This document shows, piece after piece, positions 27,466 through 35,801 of a stretch of DNA of 64,000 bases (the first letter of the stretch is position 1; each line of letters starts with the position of its first letter). The notes under the pieces are model-generated. The model saw only the letters and a program-made list of their open reading frames with translations, ran no database searches and was not told where the DNA came from. Source of the DNA: Sphingomonas changbaiensis NBRC 104936 (GTDB taxonomy: Bacteria > Pseudomonadota > Alphaproteobacteria > Sphingomonadales > Sphingomonadaceae); assembly GCF_000974765.1 (NCBI RefSeq), contig NZ_BBWU01000029.1, positions 62,001 to 126,000 on the forward strand, read 5' to 3'. A program made the position numbers and the translations under genes.

Positions 27466-28704
27466 GTGGGTGCCTTCCTCGCCCTCCTCGCCCTGTTCCT
27501 GCCCTCCGCCGCACCGGCGAAGGCGACGCGCCAGCCCGCACGCACGCCGGTCACGATCCTGGTCTCGATCGACGGCTTCCGGTCCGATTACCTGAACCGC
27601 GGCGCCAGCCCGACCCTGTCGGCGCTGGCAAAGGCGGGCGTGACCGGGCCGATGCACCCGTCCTACCCGTCCCTCACCTTTCCCAATCACTGGACTCTGG
27701 TCACCGGCCGCCGTCCCGACCGCAACGGCATCGTCGGCAACACGATGGAAGACCCGCGCCGCCCCGGCGAAGTGTTCACGATGGCCAGCGAAGACCCGTT
27801 CTGGTGGGATGAGGCCGAGCCGATCTGGGTGAGCGCCGAAAAGCAGGGCATCCGCACCGCGACGATGTTCTGGCCAGGCTCGAACGTCACCTGGGGCGGT
27901 CACAAGGCGAACCGCTACCATAGTCCGTTCGAAGGCGGCGTGCGCCCGGCCGACTGGCAGCAATTCAGCGGCTATGTGTCGGACGAGCAGCGAGTGAACG
28001 CCGTGTTCGACTGGCTCCGCCGCCCGGCCGCGATCCGGCCGAAGCTGATCACGCTCTATTTCGACGAGGTCGACGCCGCCGGTCACGAATACGGCCCCGA
28101 TGATCCCCGCACGACCCAGGCGGTGCACGACGTCGACATCGCGATCGGCAAGCTCCGCGCCGGCCTCGCCGCGCTCGGACAGCCCGTCAATCTGGTCATC
28201 GTCGCCGATCACGGCATGGCGCCGATCAGCGCCGATCGCTCGATCCCGATGGATCAGCTCGCCGATCCCGCCGACTACCGGCTGCTGGAGACGGGCCCTT
28301 ACGCATCCCTGTTCGCGGTGCCGGGCCATGAAGCGGCGCTGGAGGCCGCTCTGTCCAGGCCCCATGACCATGTCCGCTGCATGAAGAAATCGGAGCTGCC
28401 GCCAGCCCTTCATTACGGGGCCAACCCCCGCGTGCCACCCTACCAGTGCCTCGCCGATCTCGGCTGGACGATCCGCAAGACGGCCGCCGAGAAGCCGCGG
28501 GCGGGCGGCGCGCACGGATACGATCCGCGCTACACGGAAATGACGGCCCTGTTCATCGCGAACGGCCCCGCGTTCCGGCCCGGCGTGAAGGTCGGCGCTT
28601 TCGACAATGTCGACGTGTATCCGCTCATCGCGCGCCTCGCCGGCGTGAAGGCAAACCCCGGCGACGGGACGATCGCCACCTTTTCGCGGGCTCTCAAGCA
28701 TTGA
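27466..28704 (+). CDS. Exported ENPP-type alkaline phosphatase family phosphodiesterase
   Basis: About 412 residues of the nucleotide pyrophosphatase/phosphodiesterase family. Two-metal site: Asp in LVSIDGFRSDYL, nucleophile Thr in PSLTFPNHWTLVTGRRPDRN, Asp and His in TLYFDEVDAAGHEYG, Asp-His in VIVADHGMAP and His in AGGAHGYDP. Start choice: the GTG at 27466, with GGAG upstream, gives the signal peptide GAFLALLALFLPSAAPAKA. The frame stays open back into ychF through the palindromic repeat, so an upstream ATG at 27349 cannot be excluded but would put repeat-encoded residues before the signal sequence. It probably hydrolyses nucleotides or phosphodiesters in the periplasm. Confidence 0.88.
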   Translation: MGAFLALLALFLPSAAPAKATRQPARTPVTILVSIDGFRSDYLNRGASPTLSALAKAGVTGPMHPSYPSLTFPNHWTLVTGRRPDRNGIVGNTMEDPRRPGEVFTMASEDPFWWDEAEPIWVSAEKQGIRTATMFWPGSNVTWGGHKANRYHSPFEGGVRPADWQQFSGYVSDEQRVNAVFDWLRRPAAIRPKLITLYFDEVDAAGHEYGPDDPRTTQAVHDVDIAIGKLRAGLAALGQPVNLVIVADHGMAPISADRSIPMDQLADPADYRLLETGPYASLFAVPGHEAALEAALSRPHDHVRCMKKSELPPALHYGANPRVPPYQCLADLGWTIRKTAAEKPRAGGAHGYDPRYTEMTALFIANGPAFRPGVKVGAFDNVDVYPLIARLAGVKANPGDGTIATFSRALKH

Positions 28705-28705
28705 T

Positions 28706-28805
28706 CTCCCCTCCCGCTTGCGGGAGGGGGCGGGGGTGGGCCTGACGTGAAGCGCGCGGTGGGCGGGGCTCGCCCACCCCTTATCCCTCCCGCAAGCGGG
28801 AGGGG
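28706..28805. repeat. Palindromic repeat between phosphodiesterase and MaoC genes
   Basis: Both ends carry the short palindrome CCCTCCCGCTTGCGGGAGGG or its near copy, and the two ends are inverted copies of each other; the centre pairs GGGTGGGCCTG with CGCCCACCCC. The right end places GGGAGGGG directly before the TTG start of the next gene. The same outer hairpin stands alone at 46261-46282. Confidence 0.85.
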
Positions 28806-28808
28806 AAT

Positions 28809-29255
28809 TTGCGTTACTGGGAAGATATCGAGGTCGGCGCGCGCTCCAGATTCGGCCGCTATGAAGTGACGCGCGACGAAGTGATCGCGTTCGCGTCGAA
28901 ATACGATCCGCAGCCTTTTCACCTGTCCGACGACGCCGCCGCCCAGACCTATTTCGGCCGCCTCTCCGCATCCGGCTGGCACACCTGCGCGATGCTGATG
29001 CGGATGCTGGTCGATCATATGAAGACCGAGCAGCAGGCCGGGCTCGGCTCGCCGGGCATCGACGAGCTGCGATGGCTTAAGCCCGTCTATCCCGGCGACA
29101 CGCTTCGTGCCGAAAGCGAGGTTCTGGACAAGACGCCGTCCCGAAGCCGGCCGGACATGGGATCGTACCGGGGCCGCACGACCGTGTTCAATCAACATGA
29201 CAAACCCGTGATGACGCTGACCTCGATCGGGCTGATCCGCCGCCGGCCGGGTTGA
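28809..29255 (+). CDS. MaoC family dehydratase
   Basis: A 148-residue single hot-dog domain. Motifs are WEDIEVGARSRFGRYEVTRD, FASKYDPQPFHLSDDAA with the Asp/His pair of R-specific enoyl-CoA hydratases, GRLSASGWHTCAMLMRML and the LRWLKPVYPGDTLRAESEVL strand. It hydrates enoyl-CoA or a similar thioester; the substrate is unknown. The start is TTG; its only visible Shine-Dalgarno sequence, GGAGGGG, is the right end of the palindromic repeat. Confidence 0.88.
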   Translation: MRYWEDIEVGARSRFGRYEVTRDEVIAFASKYDPQPFHLSDDAAAQTYFGRLSASGWHTCAMLMRMLVDHMKTEQQAGLGSPGIDELRWLKPVYPGDTLRAESEVLDKTPSRSRPDMGSYRGRTTVFNQHDKPVMTLTSIGLIRRRPG

Positions 29256-29366
29256 ACGTCCAAAGGGTGCGATGAACGTCCGGGAACCAGGGCGCGCCGT
29301 CTCGACTTATCGCGTGGATTCATTAACGGGGACGGCCGTGTCGACTCGTTCCGGATTTCAGACATA

Positions 29367-30572
29367 ATGTACAAAGGCGCGGCGTCGGCACTCTCCCTTT
29401 TCCTGGCAATCGCGGTCCTCGCTGGCTGCGGCAGTTCGTCGGAAACGAAGGGCGGCCGCGGAGCTGGCGGCCGCGAGGGCGGCACGCCCGAAGTCGGCTT
29501 CGTCGTCGTCCAGCCGACCGCCGTCGCAATGACCACGGAGCTCGCCGGCCGCACCGTGCCGCACGCCGTCTCCGAAGTTCGCCCCCAGGTGTCGGGCGTC
29601 ATCCAGAAGCGGCTGTTCACCGAAGGCAGCTTCGTCCACGCCGGCCAGACTCTCTATCAGATCGATCCAAGCCTCTACCGCGCCAGCGCGGCCCAGGCAG
29701 AAGCGAATGTCTCGGCCGCGCAGGCGAATGCCGAAGCGGCGCGCACGCTCGCCAATCGCTACAAGCCGCTCGCCCAGATGCAGGCGGTCAGCCAGCAGGA
29801 ATATACCAACGCCGCCGCTCAGGCGCGTCAGACGGCTGCCGCGGTGGAGCAGCAAAAGGCGGCACTCCAGACGGCGAAGATCAACCTGAATTTCACGCGG
29901 GTGCCGGCGCCGATCAGCGGCCGGATCGGGCGTTCGGCGGTGACCGTCGGCGCGCTGGTCACCGCCAACCAGGCCGACCCGCTGGCGACGATCCAGCAGC
30001 TCGATCCGATCTATGTCGATATCCAGCAATCGACGGCACAGCTGCTCGCGCTCCGTCGGTCGCTCGCCCGGGGCGATGTGATGCCGGCAAAGGCTGCGAT
30101 CCACCTGAAGCTGGAGGACGGCAGCGATTACGAGCTCGCCGGCACGATCGAGTTCGCCGAAGTCGTCGTCGACCCGAACACCGGCACCGTCACGCTGCGC
30201 GCGTCATTCCCCAATCCCAAGGGCGTGTTGCTGCCCGGCATGTTCGTGCGCGCGGTCTTCGCCCAGGCGATCGACACGCGCGCCTTCCTGGTGCCGCAGG
30301 AAGCCGTCAGCCGCGATCCGCAGGGCAACGCGACGGTGATGGTCGTCGGGCCTAAGAACCGGGCGATTCAGAAGACCGTCAAGACCGAGCGCACGCAGGG
30401 CCCGTTCTGGGTCGTCACCGAGGGGCTCAATCCCGGCGACAAGATCATCACCCAGGGCCTGAACAAGGTGCGGGCGAATCAGCCGGTCCACGCCGTTCCC
30501 GCCAGCACCCCGCAGAAGATCGACCCGAACCGTCCGGCGCCCGGCGGCCGCCACGGCGGGCGGCGGGGCTGA
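29367..30572 (+). CDS. RND efflux periplasmic adaptor (MexA/AcrA type)
   Basis: A 401-residue membrane fusion lipoprotein; the lipobox is AIAVLAGCGSS. The lipoyl and hairpin regions run through TVPHAVSEVRPQVSGVIQKR, AQAEANVSAAQANAEAARTL and KINLNFTRVPAPISGRIGRS; the beta-barrel follows and the C-terminus is a Pro/Arg/Gly-rich tail. It joins the inner-membrane pump to the outer-membrane channel. First gene of the three-gene operon; the preceding 110 bases hold the likely promoter but no clear boxes. No TetR or MarR repressor is adjacent. Confidence 0.95.
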   Translation: MYKGAASALSLFLAIAVLAGCGSSSETKGGRGAGGREGGTPEVGFVVVQPTAVAMTTELAGRTVPHAVSEVRPQVSGVIQKRLFTEGSFVHAGQTLYQIDPSLYRASAAQAEANVSAAQANAEAARTLANRYKPLAQMQAVSQQEYTNAAAQARQTAAAVEQQKAALQTAKINLNFTRVPAPISGRIGRSAVTVGALVTANQADPLATIQQLDPIYVDIQQSTAQLLALRRSLARGDVMPAKAAIHLKLEDGSDYELAGTIEFAEVVVDPNTGTVTLRASFPNPKGVLLPGMFVRAVFAQAIDTRAFLVPQEAVSRDPQGNATVMVVGPKNRAIQKTVKTERTQGPFWVVTEGLNPGDKIITQGLNKVRANQPVHAVPASTPQKIDPNRPAPGGRHGGRRG

Positions 30573-30594
30573 ACATTGAACGCGGGAATGTCCT

Positions 30595-30680
30595 GTCATC
30601 CCGGCCTTGAGCCGGGATCCACCTTCTTCCCGGCGGCGGGACAGAAGGAAGATGGACCCCGGATCAAGTCCGGGGTGACG
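30595..30680. repeat. Palindromic repeat of the GTCATCCCGG family, copy 2
   Basis: An 86-base imperfect palindrome with arms GTCATCCCGGCCTTGAGCCG and CGGATCAAGTCCGGGGTGACG-like sequence, around a centre CCCGGCGGCGGGACAG. It sits inside the efflux operon between the adaptor and pump genes, 22 bases after the first stop and 23 before the next start. In mRNA it would form a long stem and could alter the adaptor-to-pump ratio. Confidence 0.9.
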
Positions 30681-30703
30681 ATGCGTTTGCGTAGGTCCCG
30701 CCG

Positions 30704-33700
30704 ATGATCTCCCGCATCTTCATCGACCGCCCGATCTTCGCGTGGGTGATCGCGATCCTGATCATGCTGGTCGGGCTCGGCAGCGTGTTTTCGCTCCCCA
30801 TCGAGCAATATCCGGACATCGCACCGCCGCAGGTGAATATCCGCGCCAATTACCCCGGCGCGAACGCGCAGACGGTCGAAAACAGCGTCACCCAGGTCAT
30901 CGAGCAGCAGCTTTCGGGCATCGACGGGCTGCTCTATTTCACCTCGACCTCCTCCTCGCGCGGCTCGGTCGGCATCAGCCTGACGTTCAAGAAAGGCACC
31001 GACCCCGACACGGCGCAGGTCCAGGTCCAGAACCGGGTGCAGGAGGCGCTGCCGCGGCTGCCGCAGCAGGTCCAGCAGCAGGGGCTGCGCGTCAGCAAGT
31101 CGAACCCCGACTTCCTGATGATCGTCGCCGTCTACGACACGACCGACCGTCAGACCAATCGCGACGTGTCCGACTGGCTGTCGTCGAACCTTCAGGACCC
31201 GATCAGCCGCCTGCCCGGCGTCGGCGACACCAATGTGTTCGGCTCGCAATATGCGATGCGGATTTGGCTAAATCCCGCCAAGCTGGCTGCCTTCCAGCTG
31301 ATGCCGAGCGACGTCGTCGCGGCTGTCCAGGCGCAGAATACCGAGATCACGGCGGGCGAGATCGGCGCGCAGCCGATGCCGGCGACGCAGATGCTGGACG
31401 CGACGGTCACGTCCCAGTCGCGGCTGCAGACGCCGGAACAATTCCGCGACATCATCCTGAAGACGCAGCCGGACGGCGCCACCGTTCACCTAGGCGATGT
31501 CGCCCGGGTCGAGCTTGGTTCGGAGAACTACAATTCGATCATCCGCGTGAATGGCCATCCGGGCGCCGGCTTCGCGGTCTCGCTCGCGCCCGGCGCCGAC
31601 GCGCTCACCACGGCGGAGCTGGTGAAGGCGGAAGTCGCCAGCCAGTCGAAGAATTTCCCGCCCGGCTTCGCCTATGCCTATCCGAACGATTCGACGGCCT
31701 TCATCAAGCTGTCGATCGATGAGGTGGTGAAGACGCTGTTCGAGGCGATCCTCCTCGTCGTCATCGTCATGTTCGTCTTCCTGCAGAGCTGGCGTGCGAC
31801 TCTCATTCCGGCGATCGCCGTTCCCGTCGTGCTGCTCGGCACGTTCGGCGTGTTCGCGATCGCGGGCTTTTCGATCAACACGCTGACCCTGTTCGGGCTG
31901 GTGCTCTCGATCGGCCTGCTCGTCGACGATGCGATCGTGGTGGTGGAGAATGTCGAGCGCCTGCTCGACGAGAATCCCGAGATGACGCCGCGCGAGGCGA
32001 CGATCCAGTCGATGAGTGAAATCTCGACCGCGCTGATCGCGATCGCGATGGTGTTGTCTGCCGTGTTCCTGCCGATGGCGTTTTTCGGCGGCTCGACCGG
32101 CGTCATTTATCGCCAATTCTCGCTTACGATCGTCTCGGCCATGGTGCTGTCGGTGATCGTCGCCCTGGTGCTCAGTCCGGCGCTGACGGCGACGCTGCTG
32201 AAACGCCGCGAGCACGACGGCACCGTCCATTCCAAACGCTTCCCGCGGCTGGCGGCAGCGACCGAGCGCGCACGTGAACGGTTCAACACCGGCTTTGCGA
32301 CGATGGTCGATCGCTACACGGTGGGCGTGCAGCGGGTGATCGACAGGAAGCTGATCTTCCTCGGCATTTATGCGCTCACCGCCGTGCTGCTGGTGATTCT
32401 GTTCTTCCGGCTGCCGACCAGCTTCCTGCCCACGGAGGACCAGGGCTTCGCCAGTGCGCAGATCCGCCTGCCGCCGGGCGCGACGCTTGCGCGCACGCAG
32501 GAGATTCAGAAGCGGGTCGAGGATTATCTGCTGCGCGGCCCGGAATCGAAGAACATCAACGTGCTGTTCACGGTTGCGGGCGGCGGCGGCGGCGGTCCGT
32601 CCGGCCAGAATGCGGGCAACGCCTTCCTGAACCTGAAGGATTGGGACCAACGGCCGGGCAAGCAGAACGGCGCCGACGCGATCACCGAGCGGATGAGCCG
32701 GGCGTTCGGCGGCCTGCGCGACGCGCAGGTGTTCGCTTTGGTGCCGGGCGCGATCCGCGGCCTCGGCCAATCCAACGGCTTCACGCTGGAACTCCAGAAT
32801 ACCGGCGGCCTCACCCGCGACGAATTTCAGGCGACGCGCGACCGCCTGCTGCAAATGGCCGAGAACGACCCGAAGCTGACCGGCGTGCGGCCCAGCGAGC
32901 TTCCCGACACGCCCAATCTGCACGTCGATATCGACCAGCAGAAGCTCTCTGTTCTCGGGCTGGCCCAGACCGACGTGAACAGCACGCTCTCGACCGCCTG
33001 GGGCGGCCGCTATGTGAACGACTTCGTCGACCGCGGTCGCGTCAAGCGCGTCTATGTCCAGGGCGACGCGCCCTTCCGATCGGCGCCGGAAGATCTGAGC
33101 CAGTGGTTCGTTCGCGGCAAAACGGGCGAGATGGCGCCCTTCTCGTCGTTCGCGACCACGTCGTGGCAGACGGGCCCCGTTTCGCTTGGCCGCTTCGGCG
33201 GCGTGCCGGCCTATGAAATCCAGGGCCAGGCGGCGCCGGGCGCCAGCTCGGGCGAGGCAATGGACCGGATCGCGGAGCTCGCGTCGCAGCTTCCGGGCGT
33301 GTCGGTGGCCTGGAGCGGCCTGTCGTATCAGGAACGCCTGTCGACCGGGCAGGCGCCTTTGCTCTACGGCCTGTCGCTGCTGGTCGTGTTCCTCTGCCTC
33401 GCCGCTCTCTACGAAAGCTGGTCGATCCCGGTGGCGGTGCTGCTGATCGTGCCGCTCGGCCTGGTCGGCGCCGTGTTCGCGGTGACGCTGCGCGGCCTTG
33501 AAAACGACGTCTATCTGCAGATCGGCCTGCTGACGACGATGGGCCTCGCCTCCAAGAACGCGATTCTGATGATCGAGTTTGCCGAAGCCGCCGAAAAGGC
33601 CGGCAAGCGCGTCATCGACTCCGCCCTGGAAGCCGCGCGCATCCGCCTGCGGCCGATCCTGATGACCAGCCTTGCCTTCATCTTCGGCGTGCTGCCGCTC

Positions 33701-33892
33701 GCGATCTCGACCGGCGCGGGCGCCAAGAGCCGCGTTGCGATCGGCACCTCCGTGATCGGCGGCATGCTGACCGCGACCATCCTGGCGATCTTCTACATCC
33801 CGCTGTTCTTCGTGCTGGTCCGCCGCGGCACGCGCGACACGCTCGCCTGGTTCCGCGAACGCCGCCGGCACCGCGCGGAGGGTGCGGCATGA
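30704..33892 (+). CDS. RND multidrug efflux permease (HAE1, AcrB/MexB type)
   Basis: A 1062-residue, twelve-helix proton antiporter of the inner membrane. It starts MISRIFIDRPIFAWVIAIL. The proton-relay pair is in GLVLSIGLLVDDAIVVVENV and the partner Lys in GLASKNAILMIEFAEAAEKA; two large periplasmic loops follow helices 1 and 7. A Gly-rich stretch (AGGGGGGPSGQNAG, about residue 625) lies in the second loop. Length is standard for AcrB. Overlap of ATGA with the channel gene shows coupled translation. Likely exports drugs, solvents or aromatic compounds. Confidence 0.97.
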   Translation: MISRIFIDRPIFAWVIAILIMLVGLGSVFSLPIEQYPDIAPPQVNIRANYPGANAQTVENSVTQVIEQQLSGIDGLLYFTSTSSSRGSVGISLTFKKGTDPDTAQVQVQNRVQEALPRLPQQVQQQGLRVSKSNPDFLMIVAVYDTTDRQTNRDVSDWLSSNLQDPISRLPGVGDTNVFGSQYAMRIWLNPAKLAAFQLMPSDVVAAVQAQNTEITAGEIGAQPMPATQMLDATVTSQSRLQTPEQFRDIILKTQPDGATVHLGDVARVELGSENYNSIIRVNGHPGAGFAVSLAPGADALTTAELVKAEVASQSKNFPPGFAYAYPNDSTAFIKLSIDEVVKTLFEAILLVVIVMFVFLQSWRATLIPAIAVPVVLLGTFGVFAIAGFSINTLTLFGLVLSIGLLVDDAIVVVENVERLLDENPEMTPREATIQSMSEISTALIAIAMVLSAVFLPMAFFGGSTGVIYRQFSLTIVSAMVLSVIVALVLSPALTATLLKRREHDGTVHSKRFPRLAAATERARERFNTGFATMVDRYTVGVQRVIDRKLIFLGIYALTAVLLVILFFRLPTSFLPTEDQGFASAQIRLPPGATLARTQEIQKRVEDYLLRGPESKNINVLFTVAGGGGGGPSGQNAGNAFLNLKDWDQRPGKQNGADAITERMSRAFGGLRDAQVFALVPGAIRGLGQSNGFTLELQNTGGLTRDEFQATRDRLLQMAENDPKLTGVRPSELPDTPNLHVDIDQQKLSVLGLAQTDVNSTLSTAWGGRYVNDFVDRGRVKRVYVQGDAPFRSAPEDLSQWFVRGKTGEMAPFSSFATTSWQTGPVSLGRFGGVPAYEIQGQAAPGASSGEAMDRIAELASQLPGVSVAWSGLSYQERLSTGQAPLLYGLSLLVVFLCLAALYESWSIPVAVLLIVPLGLVGAVFAVTLRGLENDVYLQIGLLTTMGLASKNAILMIEFAEAAEKAGKRVIDSALEAARIRLRPILMTSLAFIFGVLPLAISTGAGAKSRVAIGTSVIGGMLTATILAIFYIPLFFVLVRRGTRDTLAWFRERRRHRAEGAA

Positions 33893-35331
33893 AGCGCGCC
33901 GTCGCCCTCGCCCTGATCGTCAGCCTGCCGGGCTGCTCGATGATTCCGCATTACGAGCGGCCCGCGCCGCCGGTGCCGCAATCCTGGCCGGTCGGCGACG
34001 CCTATCTCCGCCAGAGCGAGGCGGCGCTGCCGGCAGTCACCTACCGCGACATCTTCCGCGACCCGCGCCTGCAGCGGATCATCGAGGAGGCGCTCGTCAA
34101 CAACCGCAACCTGCGCCTCGCGGCCGCCAACATCGCCGCCGCGCGCGAGCAGTACCGCATCCAGCGCGCGCAGATCCTGCCGGACATCGGCGCCAACGCG
34201 ACCTATACCGAGGCCGATCGCGGCAGCGGCGCCCAGAGCGGCGTCGGCGGCGCAGCCTCGGGCCGGCGCACGACCTACAGCGTGCAGGGCGGCATCACCG
34301 CGTTCGAGCTCGACCTGTTCGGCCGCATCCGCGCGCTCTCGGAAGCGGCGCAGAACCGCTATTTCGCGACCGAAGCCGGTGCCCGCGCGACGCGCCTCAC
34401 TTTGGTCGGCGACATCGCCAATGCCTGGTTCACCTACGCGGCGGACAAGGACCTGCTGGCCGTCGGCGAGCGCACGGTCGCGTCCGCCCAGCGATCGGTC
34501 GATCTCACCCGCGCCCGCCTGAACGGCGGCATCGCGCCCCGCACCGACCTGCGCCAGGCCGAGCAGACGCTCGAGCAGGCGCGCGCCGACGTCGCCCAAA
34601 GCCGGACCAATCTCGCGCAGGACGCCAACCTGCTGCAGCTGCTGGTCGGCGCGCCCGTCGATCCCGCCCTGCTTCCAGCCTCGATTGCCGAGGTCGAGAA
34701 CAGCGTCGCCGAACTGCCCGCCGGGCTCGATTCGACGATCCTGCTGCGCCGCCCCGATGTGGTGCAGGCCGAATACAATCTCCGCGCCGCCAATGCAGAG
34801 ATCGGCGCAGCCCGTGCCGAGCTGTTCCCGCGGATCAGCCTGACCGCGGTGCTGGGCTTCGCGAGCACGGCACTGTCGAACCTGTTCTCGGGCGGCAGCT
34901 TCAACTGGTCGATCAGCCCGCAGGCGAGCTATTCGATCTTCCAGGGGGGCGCCGCAAAGGCCAATGTCCGCCTGACCCAGGCCCAGCGCGACGCCGCGGT
35001 CGCGCAGTACGAAAGCGCGATCCAGACCGCCTTCCGCGAAGTCTCCGACGCCCTCGCCCGCCGCGGCACGATCGACGAACAGCTCCGGGCCCAGCGCAAT
35101 TTCTTCGCGGCCGCCCAGGATAATTATCAGCTCAGCGAAGCGCGCTTCCGCGGTGGCATCGACCCGTTCCTCGACACGCTGATCGCGCAGCGCAGCTATT
35201 ACAGCGCCGAACGCACGCTGGTCGCCACCCGCCTCCTCAAGATCCAGAACCTGGTCCAGCTCTACCGCACCCTGGGCGGCGACTCTCAACTCGACGCCAC
35301 CTCGGATGGCCCGGTACCGCAGACGCCCTGA
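33889..35331 (+). CDS. Outer-membrane efflux channel (OprM/NodT family)
   Basis: A 480-residue TolC-like lipoprotein; the N-terminus ALALIVSLPGCSMIPHYERP carries a lipobox and the typical short spacer. The two OEP repeats show NNRNLRLAAANIAAAREQYR and RRPDVVQAEYNLRAANAEIG, with long coiled-coil helices between. It completes the tripartite pump and starts inside the pump stop codon. Confidence 0.95.
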   Translation: MKRAVALALIVSLPGCSMIPHYERPAPPVPQSWPVGDAYLRQSEAALPAVTYRDIFRDPRLQRIIEEALVNNRNLRLAAANIAAAREQYRIQRAQILPDIGANATYTEADRGSGAQSGVGGAASGRRTTYSVQGGITAFELDLFGRIRALSEAAQNRYFATEAGARATRLTLVGDIANAWFTYAADKDLLAVGERTVASAQRSVDLTRARLNGGIAPRTDLRQAEQTLEQARADVAQSRTNLAQDANLLQLLVGAPVDPALLPASIAEVENSVAELPAGLDSTILLRRPDVVQAEYNLRAANAEIGAARAELFPRISLTAVLGFASTALSNLFSGGSFNWSISPQASYSIFQGGAAKANVRLTQAQRDAAVAQYESAIQTAFREVSDALARRGTIDEQLRAQRNFFAAAQDNYQLSEARFRGGIDPFLDTLIAQRSYYSAERTLVATRLLKIQNLVQLYRTLGGDSQLDATSDGPVPQTP

Positions 35332-35352
35332 CCCTCATCCGGGCTTGACCGT

Positions 35353-35756
35353 CGTCATCCCGGGCTTGACCCGGGACCTACCTTCTTCTTCCTTGTGGCT
35401 GTGGAACGTACGCCTGCGGTCTATATCGTCACAAACAGCTTTCATGGCACGCTTTACACCGGCGTCACGTCGAACCTGCCCGGCCGCGTTTATCAGCATC
35501 GGAACGGAACTTTTCGCGGATTTACCGCCGAACACGGTTGCAAGCGATTGGTCTGGTTCGAGATTCACGCAACGATGGAAGAGGCAATCGTGCGGGAGAA
35601 GCGGATCAAGCGCTGGCGGCGTGAGTGGAAATATGCGCTGATCGAGGCCGACAATCCGACGTGGCGCGACCTGGCCGAGGATTTCGGATTTGAGCCTCTG
35701 TTGCGAACGCCTGGCGTCGAAAAGCAGGTCGGTCCCGGGTCAAGCCCAGGATGACG
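35353..35756 (+). mobile_element. Palindromic repeat carrying a GIY-YIG endonuclease gene in its loop
   Basis: The left arm at 35353-35390 (CGTCATCCCGGGCTTGACCC and onward) and the right arm at 35720-35756 (ending CAAGCCCAGGATGACG) are inverted copies with few mismatches over about 37 bases. They are the same arms as in the short palindromes at 24581-24653 and 30595-30680, but here the loop is a complete GIY-YIG gene. A truncated extra arm lies just before, at about 35334-35350. The layout, gene flanked by inverted copies of a dispersed repeat, is that of RAYT genes with their REP sequences. Movement itself is inferred. Confidence 0.65.
35395..35754 (+). CDS. GIY-YIG nuclease family protein embedded in a repeat
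   Basis: A 119-residue single-domain endonuclease. The family core reads AVYIVTNSFHGTLYTGVTSN (variant GIY and YIG strands), with the conserved Arg in LPGRVYQHR, His in EHGCKRLVWFE and the metal-binding Glu within EEAIVREKRIKRWRREWKYA. UvrC-N/YhbQ-like enzymes of this size nick or cut DNA. Its start, GTG at 35395 or 35401, comes within a few bases of the left repeat arm and has no Shine-Dalgarno sequence. The last residues VEKQVGPGSSPG and the stop codon are encoded by the right arm. No partner methylase is present. Confidence 0.88.
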   Translation: MAVERTPAVYIVTNSFHGTLYTGVTSNLPGRVYQHRNGTFRGFTAEHGCKRLVWFEIHATMEEAIVREKRIKRWRREWKYALIEADNPTWRDLAEDFGFEPLLRTPGVEKQVGPGSSPG

Positions 35757-35801
35757 AGATTACATAACGTCCAATCTGCGTGAGCCGACGGCCTGGATTC
35801 T

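Noticed and set aside
31490-33871. A 793-codon minus-strand frame opposite the RND pump
   Set aside because: Same cause: antisense of a long high-GC gene, rich in Arg, His, Glu and Gln, with no recognisable domain.
35395-35754. A homing endonuclease inside an intron or intein
   Set aside because: The gene stands in intergenic DNA and is flanked by palindromic arms; no host gene is interrupted and no intron core or intein motif is present.
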